Of a stretch of 64,000 bases of DNA, positions 53,164 to 61,984 are shown piece by piece. Positions within the stretch are counted from its first letter, which is position 1. The number at the start of each line of letters is the position of its first letter. The notes under the pieces were generated by a model. It was not told the origin of the DNA and did not search any database. It saw only the letters and a list, made by a program, of their open reading frames with translations. The translations under genes and the position numbers were made by a program. Origin of the DNA: Mangrovicoccus ximenensis (lineage in GTDB: Bacteria; Pseudomonadota; Alphaproteobacteria; Rhodobacterales; Rhodobacteraceae); NCBI RefSeq assembly GCF_003056725.1, contig NZ_QBKZ01000001.1:977922-1041921 (forward strand). Reading direction: 5' to 3'.

Positions 53164-53823
53164 ATGCTCCGAGCCGCGCTCGAGGGCGGCGGCCAGCGAC
53201 AGCAGCTCGCCCGCCGCGACCCCCTCCGCCGGAACCGTGTCGGTCAGCGCAGGCTTGCCCTCGGTCAGCGTCCCGGTCTTGTCGACGACCAGCACCCCGA
53301 CCTTGGAGAACCGCTCCAGCGCCTCGGCATCGCGGATCAGCACGCCCGCCTGCGCGCCGCGCCCCGTGGCCACCATGATCGACATCGGCGTCGCCAACCC
53401 CAGCGCACAGGGGCAGGCGATGATCAGCACCGAAACTGCGGCAACGAACGCGTAGCTCAGCGCCGGGGACGGGCCGAAGAGCGCCCAGACCAAGAAGGCC
53501 AGCACCGCGACCGCGACCACAGCGGGCACGAAATAGGACGCCACCCGGTCGGCCACCGCCTGGATCGGCGCGCGCGAGCGCTGCGCCTTCGAGACCATGC
53601 CGACGATCCGCGCCAGGGTCGTCTCGGCCCCGACGCTCTCGGCGCGCATCACGAAGCTGCCGGACTTGTTCAGCGTGCCGCCGGTGACGGGCTCGCCCTC
53701 GGTCTTTTCCACCGGGACCGGCTCGCCGGTGATCATGCTCTCGTCCACGGCGGAGCGGCCCTCGGTCACCACCCCGTCGACCGGCACGCTCTCGCCCGGG
53801 CGCACGCGCAGCAGGTCGGTCCG
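53164..53823 (-). pseudogene. Heavy-metal (copper) P1B-type ATPase, internal fragment
   Basis: About 220 residues from [15 protein letters not shown] through the actuator TGEPVPVEK, the membrane metal site [13 protein letters not shown] (CPC) and the phosphorylation motif [13 protein letters not shown] to [11 protein letters not shown]. Both ends are cut: N-terminal metal-binding domains and the C-terminal ATP-binding/hinge region (GDGIND) are absent. The left end joins unidentified sequence, the right end joins SMP-30. It would have exported Cu(I)/Ag(I). Confidence 0.88.
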
Positions 53824-54667
53824 GCCCGCCGAAGGCGCAGTTGGTGGTGCCGAGGCCGCGCGGCGAGCGCACGACGGCGACGGGACGTCCCAGCGCGTCA
53901 TGCACCCAGACGAGCCCCATGCCGGTCTGGCAGACCACCACGCCGTTCGCCGCGGTCAGCGCCAGCCCGTCCGGCCCGGCACGGCCGCCCGAGAACTGGA
54001 TGAAGAGCCCCGCCTTGTTCACCCGCCCCGAGGCCGCCAGCGGCAGCCGCCAGACCGCATTGGCGCGGGTCACGGCGAGGAACAGCACATGCTCGTCGAG
54101 ATCGAGCACCAGCCCGTTCGGGCTCGGCACCTTGTCGATCAGGCAGTCGAGCCGCCCGGTCGCGGGCTGCCAGCGCCAGACCCGCCCCGAAGGGTCCTGA
54201 AGGCCGGTCTGGCCCTGGTCGGTGAAATAGAGCGCGCCGTCGCGGCCGAAATGCAGGTCGTTGCAGCCCTTGAAGCCCTCGGTATCGGCATCGCGCAGCG
54301 CGGCGGTGACCGCGCCGGTCTGCGGGTCGAGCTCCATGATGCCGTTCTGGTAGTCGGCGAGGAAGATCCGGCCCGACGCGTCGATCTTCAGGCCGTTCGG
54401 CTGGCCGTCGAATTCGGCGACCTGCGCCACCTGCCCCGAGGGATCGGCGCGGAACACCCGGCCGAAGGGGATGTCGACGAACCACAGGTTGCCCGCCCGG
54501 TCGAAGGACGGCCCCTCGATGAAGCTGTCCACGGTCGCGCCGCGGCGGTTGCGGTCCGCCCAGTAGGAGCGCTGTCCGGTGCGCCGCAGCGCCTCGGGCA
54601 GCTCCGCGAAAGGCTCCGCGTCGATCACCGCCGGTTCGGGGAAGGGATAGGTCTGCATGGGCGTCAT
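53824..54667 (-). CDS. SMP-30/gluconolactonase/LRE family protein, 3'-truncated
   Basis: About 280 residues of a six-bladed calcium-dependent lactonase. It includes [20 protein letters not shown] with the metal-ligand Glu, [53 protein letters not shown] with the Asn ligand, and [16 protein letters not shown], ending at [10 protein letters not shown]. The last ~15-20 residues after this motif are replaced by the P-type ATPase fragment. ATG 54667 overlaps the TRAP dctM stop (ATGA), so it is the fourth gene of the TRAP operon and probably hydrolyses a lactone of the imported sugar acid. Confidence 0.85.
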
Positions 54668-55956
54668 CCGATGGTCAGCGAGGGCAGGAAGAGCGCGATC
54701 TGCGGCGCCGCGATCAGCAGGAGCAGGAAGCCCAGGATGATCGCGAAGAACGGCATCGTGCCGAGGATCACGTCCTCGATCGACACCTTCTTCGAGGCGC
54801 TGGCGACGACGAAGAGGATCACGCCGAGGGGCGGGGTCAGCTGGCCGAGCTCGACCAGGATCACCACGAAGACCCCGAACCAGATCGGATCGACATCGAA
54901 GGCCAGCAGCGCCGGGAAGATCACCGGCACGATGATCGCGATCATGCCGAGGCCTTCCATGAAGCAGCCGAGGATCGCGAAGACCGCGACGAGGATCAGC
55001 AGGAAGGTCAGCCGCGAGACATTGGCGCCCGCCAGGTAGTCGACCAGGTCCTCGCCCACCCCCGACAGCGCCGTCGCATAGGCGAAGATCATCGAGGTGA
55101 AGACGATGAAGAGGATGCTGCCGCTCATCAGAACGGTGCGGCTGACCGCGTCCGAGAGCAGCTTCAGGTTCAGCCGCCCGTAGAGCCCGGCGACCAGCAT
55201 CGCGCCGATCACGCCGACGGCGCCGGCCTCGGTCGGGGTGGCGAAGCCGCCATAGATGCTGCCCAGCACGATGACGATCAGGATCAGGAAGGGCAGGATG
55301 TCGCGCAGCGCCGAGACGAGTTCCGCCGGGGTCGCCTTGCGGGTCTCCTTCGGCGCCAGCCCGGGGTTCAGGGTCGCGCGGACGGCGATATAGGCCATGT
55401 AGCACAGCGCCAGCAGGATGCCGGGCAGCAGGCCCGCCGCGAAGAGCCGCGCGATCGAGGTCTCGGTGAAGGTCGAATAGACGATCATCGTGATCGAGGG
55501 CGGGATCAGGATGCCGAGCGTGCCGCCCGCAGCCAGCGAGCCCGCGACCAGGCGGCGGCCGTAGCCGCGCGAGGTCAGCTCCGGCACCGCGACGGTCGAC
55601 ATGGCGGCGGCGGTCGGCGCGCTGCCGCCCGAGATCGCCGCGAAGATGCCGCTGCCGGCGATGTTGGTGTGGAGAAGCCCGCCCGGCAGGCGGCGCATGA
55701 AGGGCGCGACGCCGTTATAGAGCCGCGACGACAGGCCCGAGCCCAGCAGGATCTCGGCCATCAGCACGAAGAGCGGGATCGCCGCCAGGGTGAAGCTGTT
55801 GGCCGCGCCCCAGCTGACCAGGCCGAGCGCCTTCCAGCCTGCTGCGCCCTTCAGCAGCCAGATGTAGAAGAGCCCGGCGCCCGCCACCGCGAACTGGACC
55901 CACATGCCGCCGAGGATCAGCCCGATCAGCAGCCCGAAGGCAAGGATGGCTTCCAT
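54664..55956 (-). CDS. dctM: TRAP transporter large permease (DctM type)
   Basis: A complete 430-residue, multi-helix DctM protein: IPLFVLMAEILLGSGLSSRL, SGIFAAISGGSAPTAAAMST, GTLGILIPPSITMIVYST, FATPTEAGAVGVIGAMLVAG and QLTPPLGVILFVVASAS. It is translationally linked to the lactonase and lies one base from dctQ. It differs clearly from the DctM at 42168-43451, so it should serve another substrate. Confidence 0.93.
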   Translation of the reverse strand: MEAILAFGLLIGLILGGMWVQFAVAGAGLFYIWLLKGAAGWKALGLVSWGAANSFTLAAIPLFVLMAEILLGSGLSSRLYNGVAPFMRRLPGGLLHTNIAGSGIFAAISGGSAPTAAAMSTVAVPELTSRGYGRRLVAGSLAAGGTLGILIPPSITMIVYSTFTETSIARLFAAGLLPGILLALCYMAYIAVRATLNPGLAPKETRKATPAELVSALRDILPFLILIVIVLGSIYGGFATPTEAGAVGVIGAMLVAGLYGRLNLKLLSDAVSRTVLMSGSILFIVFTSMIFAYATALSGVGEDLVDYLAGANVSRLTFLLILVAVFAILGCFMEGLGMIAIIVPVIFPALLAFDVDPIWFGVFVVILVELGQLTPPLGVILFVVASASKKVSIEDVILGTMPFFAIILGFLLLLIAAPQIALFLPSLTIG

Positions 55957-55957
55957 C

Positions 55958-56479
55958 TCAGCGGTCTCCGTTCTTGCGGAAGCTGACGATCAGCTTCTCG
56001 ACCAGGAAGAGGCCCAGCACGGCAAAGCCCGCGGGCATCAGGAGCTGCGGGATCCAGACCGGCGTGCGCAGCACGCTGGAGGAGACCTTGCCGCGGTCGA
56101 GCGAGCTGGCCATCGTGCCCCAGGTCTTCCAGACCAGGATCGCGCAGATCGCCAGCCCCAGCAGCGCAAAGCCGCGCAGCGCCCATTTGCGGGCGCCTTC
56201 CGGCAGGGTGTTGTAGAGGAAATCGACGCGGAACAGCGCTTCGCTGCGCAGCGCCAGCGCCGCGCCGAAGAAGGTCAGCGCCACCACGAGATAGCCGGTG
56301 ACCTCCTCGACATAGCCCAGCGAGTGGTTGAAGAGGCCGCGCAGCGCCGCCTCCCCGCCCACCAGGATGACGAGCACCACCAGCACCAGGCCGGTGGCAA
56401 CGCGGACGGCCTTTGCCAGGCCGTCGAAGAAGGGACCGGCAGAGGCCGGTCCGGTCGCATCTGCCGGTATCATCGTCAC
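55958..56479 (-). CDS. dctQ: TRAP transporter small permease (DctQ type)
   Basis: A 173-residue protein with four membrane segments (ATGLVLVVLVILVGGEAAL, EEVTGYLVVALTFFGAALAL, FALLGLAICAILVWKTW, MPAGFAVLGLFLVEKLIV) and the DctQ-type ALRSEALFRVDF motif. GTG 56479 overlaps the dctP stop (GTGA); ATG 56473 is an alternative two codons later. Confidence 0.9.
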   Translation of the reverse strand: MTMIPADATGPASAGPFFDGLAKAVRVATGLVLVVLVILVGGEAALRGLFNHSLGYVEEVTGYLVVALTFFGAALALRSEALFRVDFLYNTLPEGARKWALRGFALLGLAICAILVWKTWGTMASSLDRGKVSSSVLRTPVWIPQLLMPAGFAVLGLFLVEKLIVSFRKNGDR

Positions 56480-57447
56480 TTCCCGATTGCGTTGCGCACG
56501 ACCGAGAGCGCTTCGACGTATTCCGGGCCGTTCTCTTCAGCCCAGGATTCCCAGAACGGCGCCAGCTTGGCACGGGCCTCGCCGGCATCGCCGTCGCGCG
56601 CCTCGGTGATCGCCATGCCGGCCTCCTGCTGGGAGGCCTTCTGCACCAGCTCGTCTTCCGAGAATTCCCCGGTGATGCGCGGGCCTTCCTCGGCGACGAT
56701 GCTGCGCAGCGCGGCCTGGCTGGCCTCGTCGAGATCGCCGAAGGCGTCCTCGTTGGCGATGATCACCGAGTTGCCGTAATTCACCGCGAAACGGTAGTTG
56801 TAGGGCAGGAATTCATGCCAGTTCTTGGCGCCGCCCGCGCTGGCCGTCACCACGCCGTCGATCACGCCGCGCTCCAGCGAGGTCGGCACTTCGCTGCCCG
56901 ACAGGGTGATCGGCGCGCCGCCGAATTCCTCGACGAAGCGGCCCTGCTCGGGCGAAGTCACGCGGATCTTGTGGCCCGAGAGGTCCTCGAGACCGTCCAT
57001 TTCGAAGGTGGTGAAGAACACCTGCTGCGGGTAGCGGTAGCCGCCGAGCAGCACCACGCCCTGTTCGCCGAAGGCCTCGGCCAGGGTCGGCTCCAGCGCT
57101 TCGTAGGCCTTGGCCCATTCCTCGTCGCTCTCGATCAGCATCGGCAGGTTCAGCACGCGCGCCACCGGCACGTTGCCCGAGAAGAAGAAATCGGCGGCGA
57201 AATCGACGATGCCGTCGCCGACTGCCTGGGTGATGTCCGAGGAGGCGATCTGCAGCGTCTTGCCCAGATGGATGTCGATCTCCAGCTCGCCGCCGGTTTC
57301 TTCCGCGACGCGCTCGGCGATGCGGTTCATGCCCTTCACGGCCGCCGTGGTGGAGACCGAGGAATAGGTGTAGCCGGTCCAGTCGGCGGCAGCGGCGGCG
57401 GAGACGGAGGCCAGCAGCAGCGCTGCGGCGGTCAGGGTGCGGGTCAT
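56476..57447 (-). CDS. dctP: TRAP transporter substrate-binding protein (DctP type)
   Basis: A 323-residue periplasmic receptor with a signal peptide (TLTAAALLLASVSAAAAADW) and DctP-family blocks VPVARVLNLPMLIESDEEW, DLSGHKIRVTSPEQGRFVEE with the conserved anion-binding Arg region, and SLERGVIDGVVTASAGG. ATG 57447 is preferred over GTG 57456 because it starts the signal peptide directly. It is preceded 60 bp upstream by the MBL hydrolase, in the same orientation. Confidence 0.92.
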   Translation of the reverse strand: MTRTLTAAALLLASVSAAAAADWTGYTYSSVSTTAAVKGMNRIAERVAEETGGELEIDIHLGKTLQIASSDITQAVGDGIVDFAADFFFSGNVPVARVLNLPMLIESDEEWAKAYEALEPTLAEAFGEQGVVLLGGYRYPQQVFFTTFEMDGLEDLSGHKIRVTSPEQGRFVEEFGGAPITLSGSEVPTSLERGVIDGVVTASAGGAKNWHEFLPYNYRFAVNYGNSVIIANEDAFGDLDEASQAALRSIVAEEGPRITGEFSEDELVQKASQQEAGMAITEARDGDAGEARAKLAPFWESWAEENGPEYVEALSVVRNAIGK

Positions 57448-57507
57448 GTCAGTCACTTTCTTTGATCTTGATGCGGATCCGGCGGCCGCGGCCGCCGGAC
57501 GGGCGGA

Positions 57508-58524
57508 TCAGTCGGCCGGAACGGCGGCCGGATCGAAACTCGCAAGCTGCGCGGCAACACAGTGGCGCAGCGCCGTCATCGCCCGGGACACGCCCTCGGT
57601 GCCGATGACGAAAGGGTTCGGCCCGTCGGGATCGTCGTCCATTTCGGCGATCTTGACGAAGGTCGAATCGAGGCTCGGGTGGTTCGACAGGAAGACGTCG
57701 ATGCCCTCGGGCCCGGCCAGGCCGGCGAGGCGGCGCTGGCTCTCGATCATCGCGACGAAGCGGTCGGAGACGGGGCCGAAATTCAGCCCGTTGCCGCCCC
57801 AGATCACCGCCTTGTGCATCTCGTCGCCGTCGCGCACCGGCAGCACCGCCGAGATCGTGCCGTCGGTATGGCCGGGGGTGACGAGGATCTGCACGGAGGT
57901 GTCGCCAAGCGTCACCAGGTCGCCGTCATTGACCGTCACGTCGCGCTCGGGCGCCGGGCCCCAGAGCTCGTTGTCGAATTGCAGCTCGCCCGTCTCCATC
58001 GCCGTCCAGTCGATGTCCGACAGGATGATCTCGGCGCCGTATTTTTCCTGCAGGTAGACCGCGCCGCCGTAATGGTCGCCATGGCCGTGGGCGACGACGA
58101 TCTTGCGGATGTCCGCCGGATCGCGGCCCAGTTCCTCCAGGCCGTATTCGACGAAATCGCGGATTTCCTCTTCGTTGTTGAGCGCGTCGAAGAGGATGAT
58201 GCCCTCCGAGGTCTCCAGCGCCCAGGCGCTGACCCAGCCGGTGCCGAGATAGAACAGGTTGTCGAACACCGCGGTCGGCAGCGGCGCGCCCTTGCCGATC
58301 AGGCCGGTCAGCGGGTTGCCGCCATCGACCGGCTGCGGCGGCGTGAAGGACTTGCCGATCTTGGCGCAGTGGCGCAGTGCAGGTTCCAGGTCCTCGCCGG
58401 CCGCGGCCTCTGCGGCGGCGACATGGAACGCGGACAGCTCGGGATCGCTTTCGGCCAAGGCCGGGCCAGCGAAGGCCACCGTCGCGCCAAGCGCCGCGGC
58501 CCGCCAAGCGGATGCGTGTTTCAT
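57508..58524 (-). CDS. Exported MBL-fold metallo-hydrolase
   Basis: A complete 338-residue protein with a signal peptide (ALGATVAFAGPALA) and the metallo-beta-lactamase motif VAHGHGDHYGG (HxHxDH near residue 145), a later TPGHTDG His and GGNG region. Subclass-B3-like enzymes and periplasmic lactonase-type hydrolases share this layout; a beta-lactamase role cannot be claimed. Its position before the TRAP-lactonase operon suggests periplasmic hydrolysis of a precursor of the TRAP substrate. Confidence 0.85.
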   Translation of the reverse strand: MKHASAWRAAALGATVAFAGPALAESDPELSAFHVAAAEAAAGEDLEPALRHCAKIGKSFTPPQPVDGGNPLTGLIGKGAPLPTAVFDNLFYLGTGWVSAWALETSEGIILFDALNNEEEIRDFVEYGLEELGRDPADIRKIVVAHGHGDHYGGAVYLQEKYGAEIILSDIDWTAMETGELQFDNELWGPAPERDVTVNDGDLVTLGDTSVQILVTPGHTDGTISAVLPVRDGDEMHKAVIWGGNGLNFGPVSDRFVAMIESQRRLAGLAGPEGIDVFLSNHPSLDSTFVKIAEMDDDPDGPNPFVIGTEGVSRAMTALRHCVAAQLASFDPAAVPAD

Positions 58525-58591
58525 CGGTATTCTCCTCCTCGGGGTCTTCCATCGCGGCGGGATGTCTCCCCCGCCGCGGTCTTCTTCCCGG

Positions 58592-58875
58592 TTACTTCCA
58601 GGGGGTCTCGTTCCAGATGGACGCGGCCACTTCGGACTGCGCCGCCGCGATGGCCGCGTAATCCGCGCCCTCGGCGAAGACGATCGGGTTGCCCTGTTCG
58701 GCCATCATCTTCTGGAAGTCGGGGTTTTCGTTGACCGCGGCCAGCGCCGAGGTCAGCGTCGCCGCGACCTCGGGGTCGAGCCCGGCCGGCGCCACGACGC
58801 CGCGCAGCGAGGACATCGTCACGTCATAGCCGAGCTCGGCCGCGGTCGGCACGTCGGGCGCGAAATCGGACCGCT
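58592..58875 (-). pseudogene. Tripartite tricarboxylate transporter (TctC/Bug) substrate-binding protein, C-terminal fragment
   Basis: About 94 residues: ERSDFAPDVPTAAELGYDV, MSSLRGVVAPAGLDPEVAAT and LTSALAAVNENPDFQKMMAEQ match the end of TctC-family receptors. It is joined in frame to the hydrolase fragment upstream. The signal peptide and the first ~200 residues are absent. It ends 67 bp before the MBL gene start on the same strand. Confidence 0.8.
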
Positions 58876-59665
58876 CCCGGCCCTCGGCTCCGGCCACGCG
58901 CTCGCGCCAGAGCGCCAGGCAGTCGAAATGCGCCGCGATGGCGCCGTCCGAGCCCCAGAGCGCCAGCATCGGCACGCTGCACTTTCCGGTTTCGGCATCG
59001 TCATGCGCGATGTCCTCGGTTGCCGCCGCGCGGTAATCCTCGCAGGCACCGCGGATCGCCGCCGGGTCGCGGAACGCGTCGAGATATTCCTCGAGCGCGG
59101 GGCGCGCGAAGGGCGCCATGCCCGCCGAGGCGCCGCCCACCTTGGAAAGCCAGAAGAAATCCGGGTCAGCCCCGATCAGCCTCTCCGGGAAGGGCGCCGG
59201 GCGGGTCAGCCAGTACCAGTGCCAGTAGTCATGCGCGAAGCCCGAACGCGCCTCGCGGTACATCTCGCGGGTCGGCGCGATGTCGAGCGCGACGAAGGCT
59301 GCGACCCGGTCGGGGTGGTCGGCGGCCATGCGGTGCGCCACCCGCGCGCCGCGGTCATGGGCCAGGATCAGGAAGCGGTCATGGCCGAGCCGGTCCATCA
59401 GCCGGAAGAGATCGCCGCCCATCGCCCGCTTGGTGTAGGCCCCCGGCCCGGGATCGGGCTTCCACGACCGGCCATAGCCGCGCAGGTCGGGGCAGATGAC
59501 GCGGTAGCGGTGCGCCAGCTCCGGCGCCACGCGGTGCCACATCGCCGAGGTCTGCGGATAGCCGTGCAGCAGCAGCAGCGGCACGCCCGCCCCCTTGCTG
59601 CGGGCGAAGACCTCCACCCCGTGGCCGAGATCGTGCAGCGCCGCCTCGAAGCCCCGGAAGAACTC
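58876..59665 (-). pseudogene. Alpha/beta hydrolase (haloacetate dehalogenase type), both ends lost
   Basis: About 263 residues: FFRGFEAALHDLGHGVEVFA, LLLLHGYPQTSAMWHRVAPE, CPDLRGYGRSWKPD, the nucleophile elbow LAHDRGARVAHRMA (Asp nucleophile, as in fluoroacetate dehalogenases), DYWHWYWLTRPAPFPE and LALWGSDGAIA. The catalytic His near the end is missing because the frame passes into TctC at ~58875, and the start is lost at ~59665. The enzyme would be inactive as read. Confidence 0.8.
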
Positions 59666-59681
59666 CGGCGCCTCCGCCCTG

Positions 59682-60512
59682 CGGGTCGGCGGCCCGGTTG
59701 GCGCGGCCGCGGGAGGTCTCGATATCCTCGAGCGCGCGCATCGCGGCGCGCAGGTCGCCGATCGTCATCGACTCTTCCAGCCCCGAGCCGTCGCGGCCGC
59801 GCCGGATCGCCGCCTGGGTCACCGCCAGAACGAAGACCAGCACCGCGGGCAGCAGGTCGATCGCGATCGCCCCGGCCCAGGAGGGCACGAAATTCCCGGC
59901 ATAGCGGATCACCGCATCTGCCGAGCTGATCGGCGTATAGGTCGTCTCCACCGGCTCGGGCAGGGCCAGAACCTCGGCGGCGGCGGCCTCCAGGGACTGC
60001 GCCCTTGCCCCGAGCGCGCCGAGGATCTGGCCGAGCGTGCTCTGCTGGTCGGCGCGGATGTCGTCGGTGCGGCCGTCGAGCTCGGGCAGCACCACCGAGG
60101 CCGACAGATCCTGCGCCGCGCGCTCGACGAGGGGCGCCACCGACAGCTGCCTGAGCGATGTGATCACACCGGCAAGCCGAACGGATTCCTCGGAAAACGT
60201 GACCGAGCGCGCCTGCACCGAGCCCTGCTCGACCAGGAGCGAGCGCATCCGTCCGAGAATGGCGTTGCCCTCCTCGAAGGCAACGGCGATCGGTTCCTCC
60301 TGCGCGGCGATCTGCGCTTCGAGCGCGGCAAGCTCGGCGGATTTCTGGGTCAGCAGCCGGAACACCGCGCCGCGCCCGGCGGTGCCCGAGAGGTTGCCGG
60401 CCTGCTCCTGCGCGCCGAGGTCGTCGAAAAGCTGGCGGGCGCGGGCGACGTCGCGGCCGAGACCCTGGGCCAGCACGGCGTTTTCATGGGCGCGCTCCAG
60501 CGAGGACTGGTA
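59682..60512 (-). pseudogene. Predicted membrane protein, unknown family, fragment
   Basis: About 277 residues: a long helical, Glu/Ala-rich region (YQSSLERAHENAVLAQGLGR, LTQKSAELAALEAQIAAQEE, SVAPLVERAAQDLSASVVLP, LGQILGALGARAQSLEAAAA), then a single membrane helix (WAGAIAIDLLPAVLVFVLAV) and a short cytoplasmic tail (TIGDLRAAMRALEDIETSRG). It resembles an inner-membrane protein with a coiled periplasmic domain. Both ends join other genes (ExbB-like at ~60512, hydrolase at ~59670). Confidence 0.55.
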
Positions 60513-60702
60513 GTCCGGCCTGGCCCAGCACCCGTGCGAGGAAGCCGCGCGTTCCGCCGCGGCCAACCGCCTCCAGTTCGAAGACCGCGGCCTTCCACAG
60601 CACCACCGCCAGCGCCAGCACCGACAGCGCCAGCAGGATCGCCACCACCGGCCCGCCAAGATCGACGAGCCCCGAAAGCCGCTCTGCCGCTGTGCCGATC
60701 AT
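60513..60702 (-). pseudogene. MotA/TolQ/ExbB proton-channel protein, N-terminal fragment
   Basis: The first ~63 residues give MIGTAAERLSGLVDLGGPVV-AILLALSVLALAVVLWKAAV, the first helix of ExbB/TolQ-type proteins. The sequence changes at ~60513. ATG 60702 overlaps the preceding stop (ATGA), placing it in the haem-uptake operon, where it would have energised a TonB-dependent receptor. Confidence 0.65.
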
Positions 60703-61097
60703 CCCAGAAGCTCCACGCCCTCGAGCCGCGACCGGACCTCCGGCAGGCCGCTGCAGGCCCCATCCGCCGCGGAGCGGCAGGTTTCCATGCCGTTGATAAG
60801 CACCCGCGGCAGCGACGCGCAGTCGAGCCCGGCCAGATCGAACTGGCGCACCCGCATCCGCCCGGCGGGCAGGTCGCGGAAATCAAGCAGCGTCATCTGC
60901 GCCACCGCGCCCCCGGCATCGAAGATCACGGCCTCGAGCACCAGTGCCTCGAGCCCCGGCGCGCTCTCGGCGGCAAAGCTGGCACGGCAGGCGCCCTCCA
61001 CCTGCTCGAGCGCGTTCAGCTCCACCGTGGCAGGGGGCGTTCCGGCCAGCGCTGCCGACGCGGCCAGCAGAAGCGGGATCGGAAGCGTGCGGATCAT
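60699..61097 (-). CDS. Small exported protein of unknown function
   Basis: A 132-residue protein with a clear signal peptide (MIRTLPIPLLLAASAALAG). The mature part is about 115 residues with several Cys (EGACRASF, LDCASLP, METCRSAADGACSGL). The family is not recognised. ATG 61097 overlaps the VOC stop and its own stop overlaps the ExbB-like start, so all are translationally coupled. It may be a periplasmic partner of the ExbB/TonB system, but this is inferred from context. Confidence 0.7.
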   Translation of the reverse strand: MIRTLPIPLLLAASAALAGTPPATVELNALEQVEGACRASFAAESAPGLEALVLEAVIFDAGGAVAQMTLLDFRDLPAGRMRVRQFDLAGLDCASLPRVLINGMETCRSAADGACSGLPEVRSRLEGVELLG

Positions 61098-61489
61098 CGC
61101 GGGTTCTCCGTATCGGTCAGTTGGCGTGGCGGCGCGCCCTCGCGGTCGGAGCGGCCGAATTTCAGCAGGCAGCCATGGGGATCGGAGAGATAGAACTCGT
61201 ACATGCCCCAGGGGCGCAGCGTGAACGGCCGGAAGCCCGGCACGCTTTTCGCCTGCCATTCGTCATGAAGCGCGTCGATCCCCGCGCCGCGGATGTAGCA
61301 GCAGCTTTCCGTCGGGCGCCCGTCAGCGAAATCCGGCGGGCAGAAATGGAGCTCGATCGCGTCGCGGCGCAGGAGCAGGTAGTCCGGCCCCGCCGTCTCG
61401 GCGGAAAAGCCGAGCTCCCCTGTATAGAACTGCGCCGTGGCGGCCAGATCCGGCGATCTCAGGATCGGGATAGTGGTGATGTCGGTCAT
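61094..61489 (-). CDS. VOC family protein (glyoxalase/bleomycin resistance-like)
   Basis: A 131-residue single vicinal-oxygen-chelate domain: TIPILRSPDLAATAQFYTGE at the start, ELHFCPPDFADGRP in the middle, and MYEFYLSDPHGCLLKFGR with the C-terminal metal-site Glu region. The length fits bleomycin-resistance-like proteins. It is sandwiched in the haem operon with ATGA overlaps on both sides; substrate unknown. Confidence 0.85.
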   Translation of the reverse strand: MTDITTIPILRSPDLAATAQFYTGELGFSAETAGPDYLLLRRDAIELHFCPPDFADGRPTESCCYIRGAGIDALHDEWQAKSVPGFRPFTLRPWGMYEFYLSDPHGCLLKFGRSDREGAPPRQLTDTENPR

Positions 61490-61972
61490 TCGGCGGCCTC
61501 CTCGGGCCGGTGAGCCGCCGCCTGGGGAAGGATCCAGGGCCCGCCCCGCGGCGGCGGCGTGTTGATCCGCAGGCGGCAGCCATAGGCGGAGGACAGCGCC
61601 GCATCGGTCAACACCTCGCCCGGCGTGCCCGCCGCCGCCACCCGCCCGCGATCCAGAAGCGTCACCCGGTCGGCATGCATGGCGGTCAGGTTCAGGTCGT
61701 GCAGCACCGCCACCACGCCGCCCCCGGCGCGGGCATAGTCGCGCGCAATGTCCATCACGACCAGCTGATGGCCGATATCGAGCGCCGAGACCGGCTCGTC
61801 CAGGAACAGCCAGCGCGGCTCGTCCGCCAGCAGCGGCTCCCAGATCTGCACGAGCACGCGCGCGAGCTGGACGCGCTGCTTTTCGCCGCCTGACAGGTCG
61901 TGGAACCAGCGCCCTTCGAAGCCGCCGAGCCCGACCCGGGCCAGCGCCCGCGCGGGCAGGCTTTCGGCTGCG
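61486..61972 (-). pseudogene. hmuV: Haem ABC transporter ATP-binding protein (HmuV type), C-terminal fragment
   Basis: About 161 residues: the LSGGEKQRVQLARVL signature, Walker B WLFLDEPVSALDIGHQ, the switch His in LHDLNLTAMHADRV, and LLDRGRVAAAGTPGEVL. The pairing of LSGG with DIGHQ is typical of HmuV. Walker A and the first ~95 residues are absent; divergent DUF4159 sequence begins at the junction ~61980. Its stop overlaps the VOC start. Confidence 0.85.
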
Positions 61973-61984
61973 GTGCCGTCGCCC

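Noticed and set aside
51932..53823. Minus-strand open frame continuing beyond the SMP-30 fragment to 51932
   Set aside because: It lies antisense to the M29 gene and in the wrong frame for the P-type ATPase; it is open only because of high G+C.
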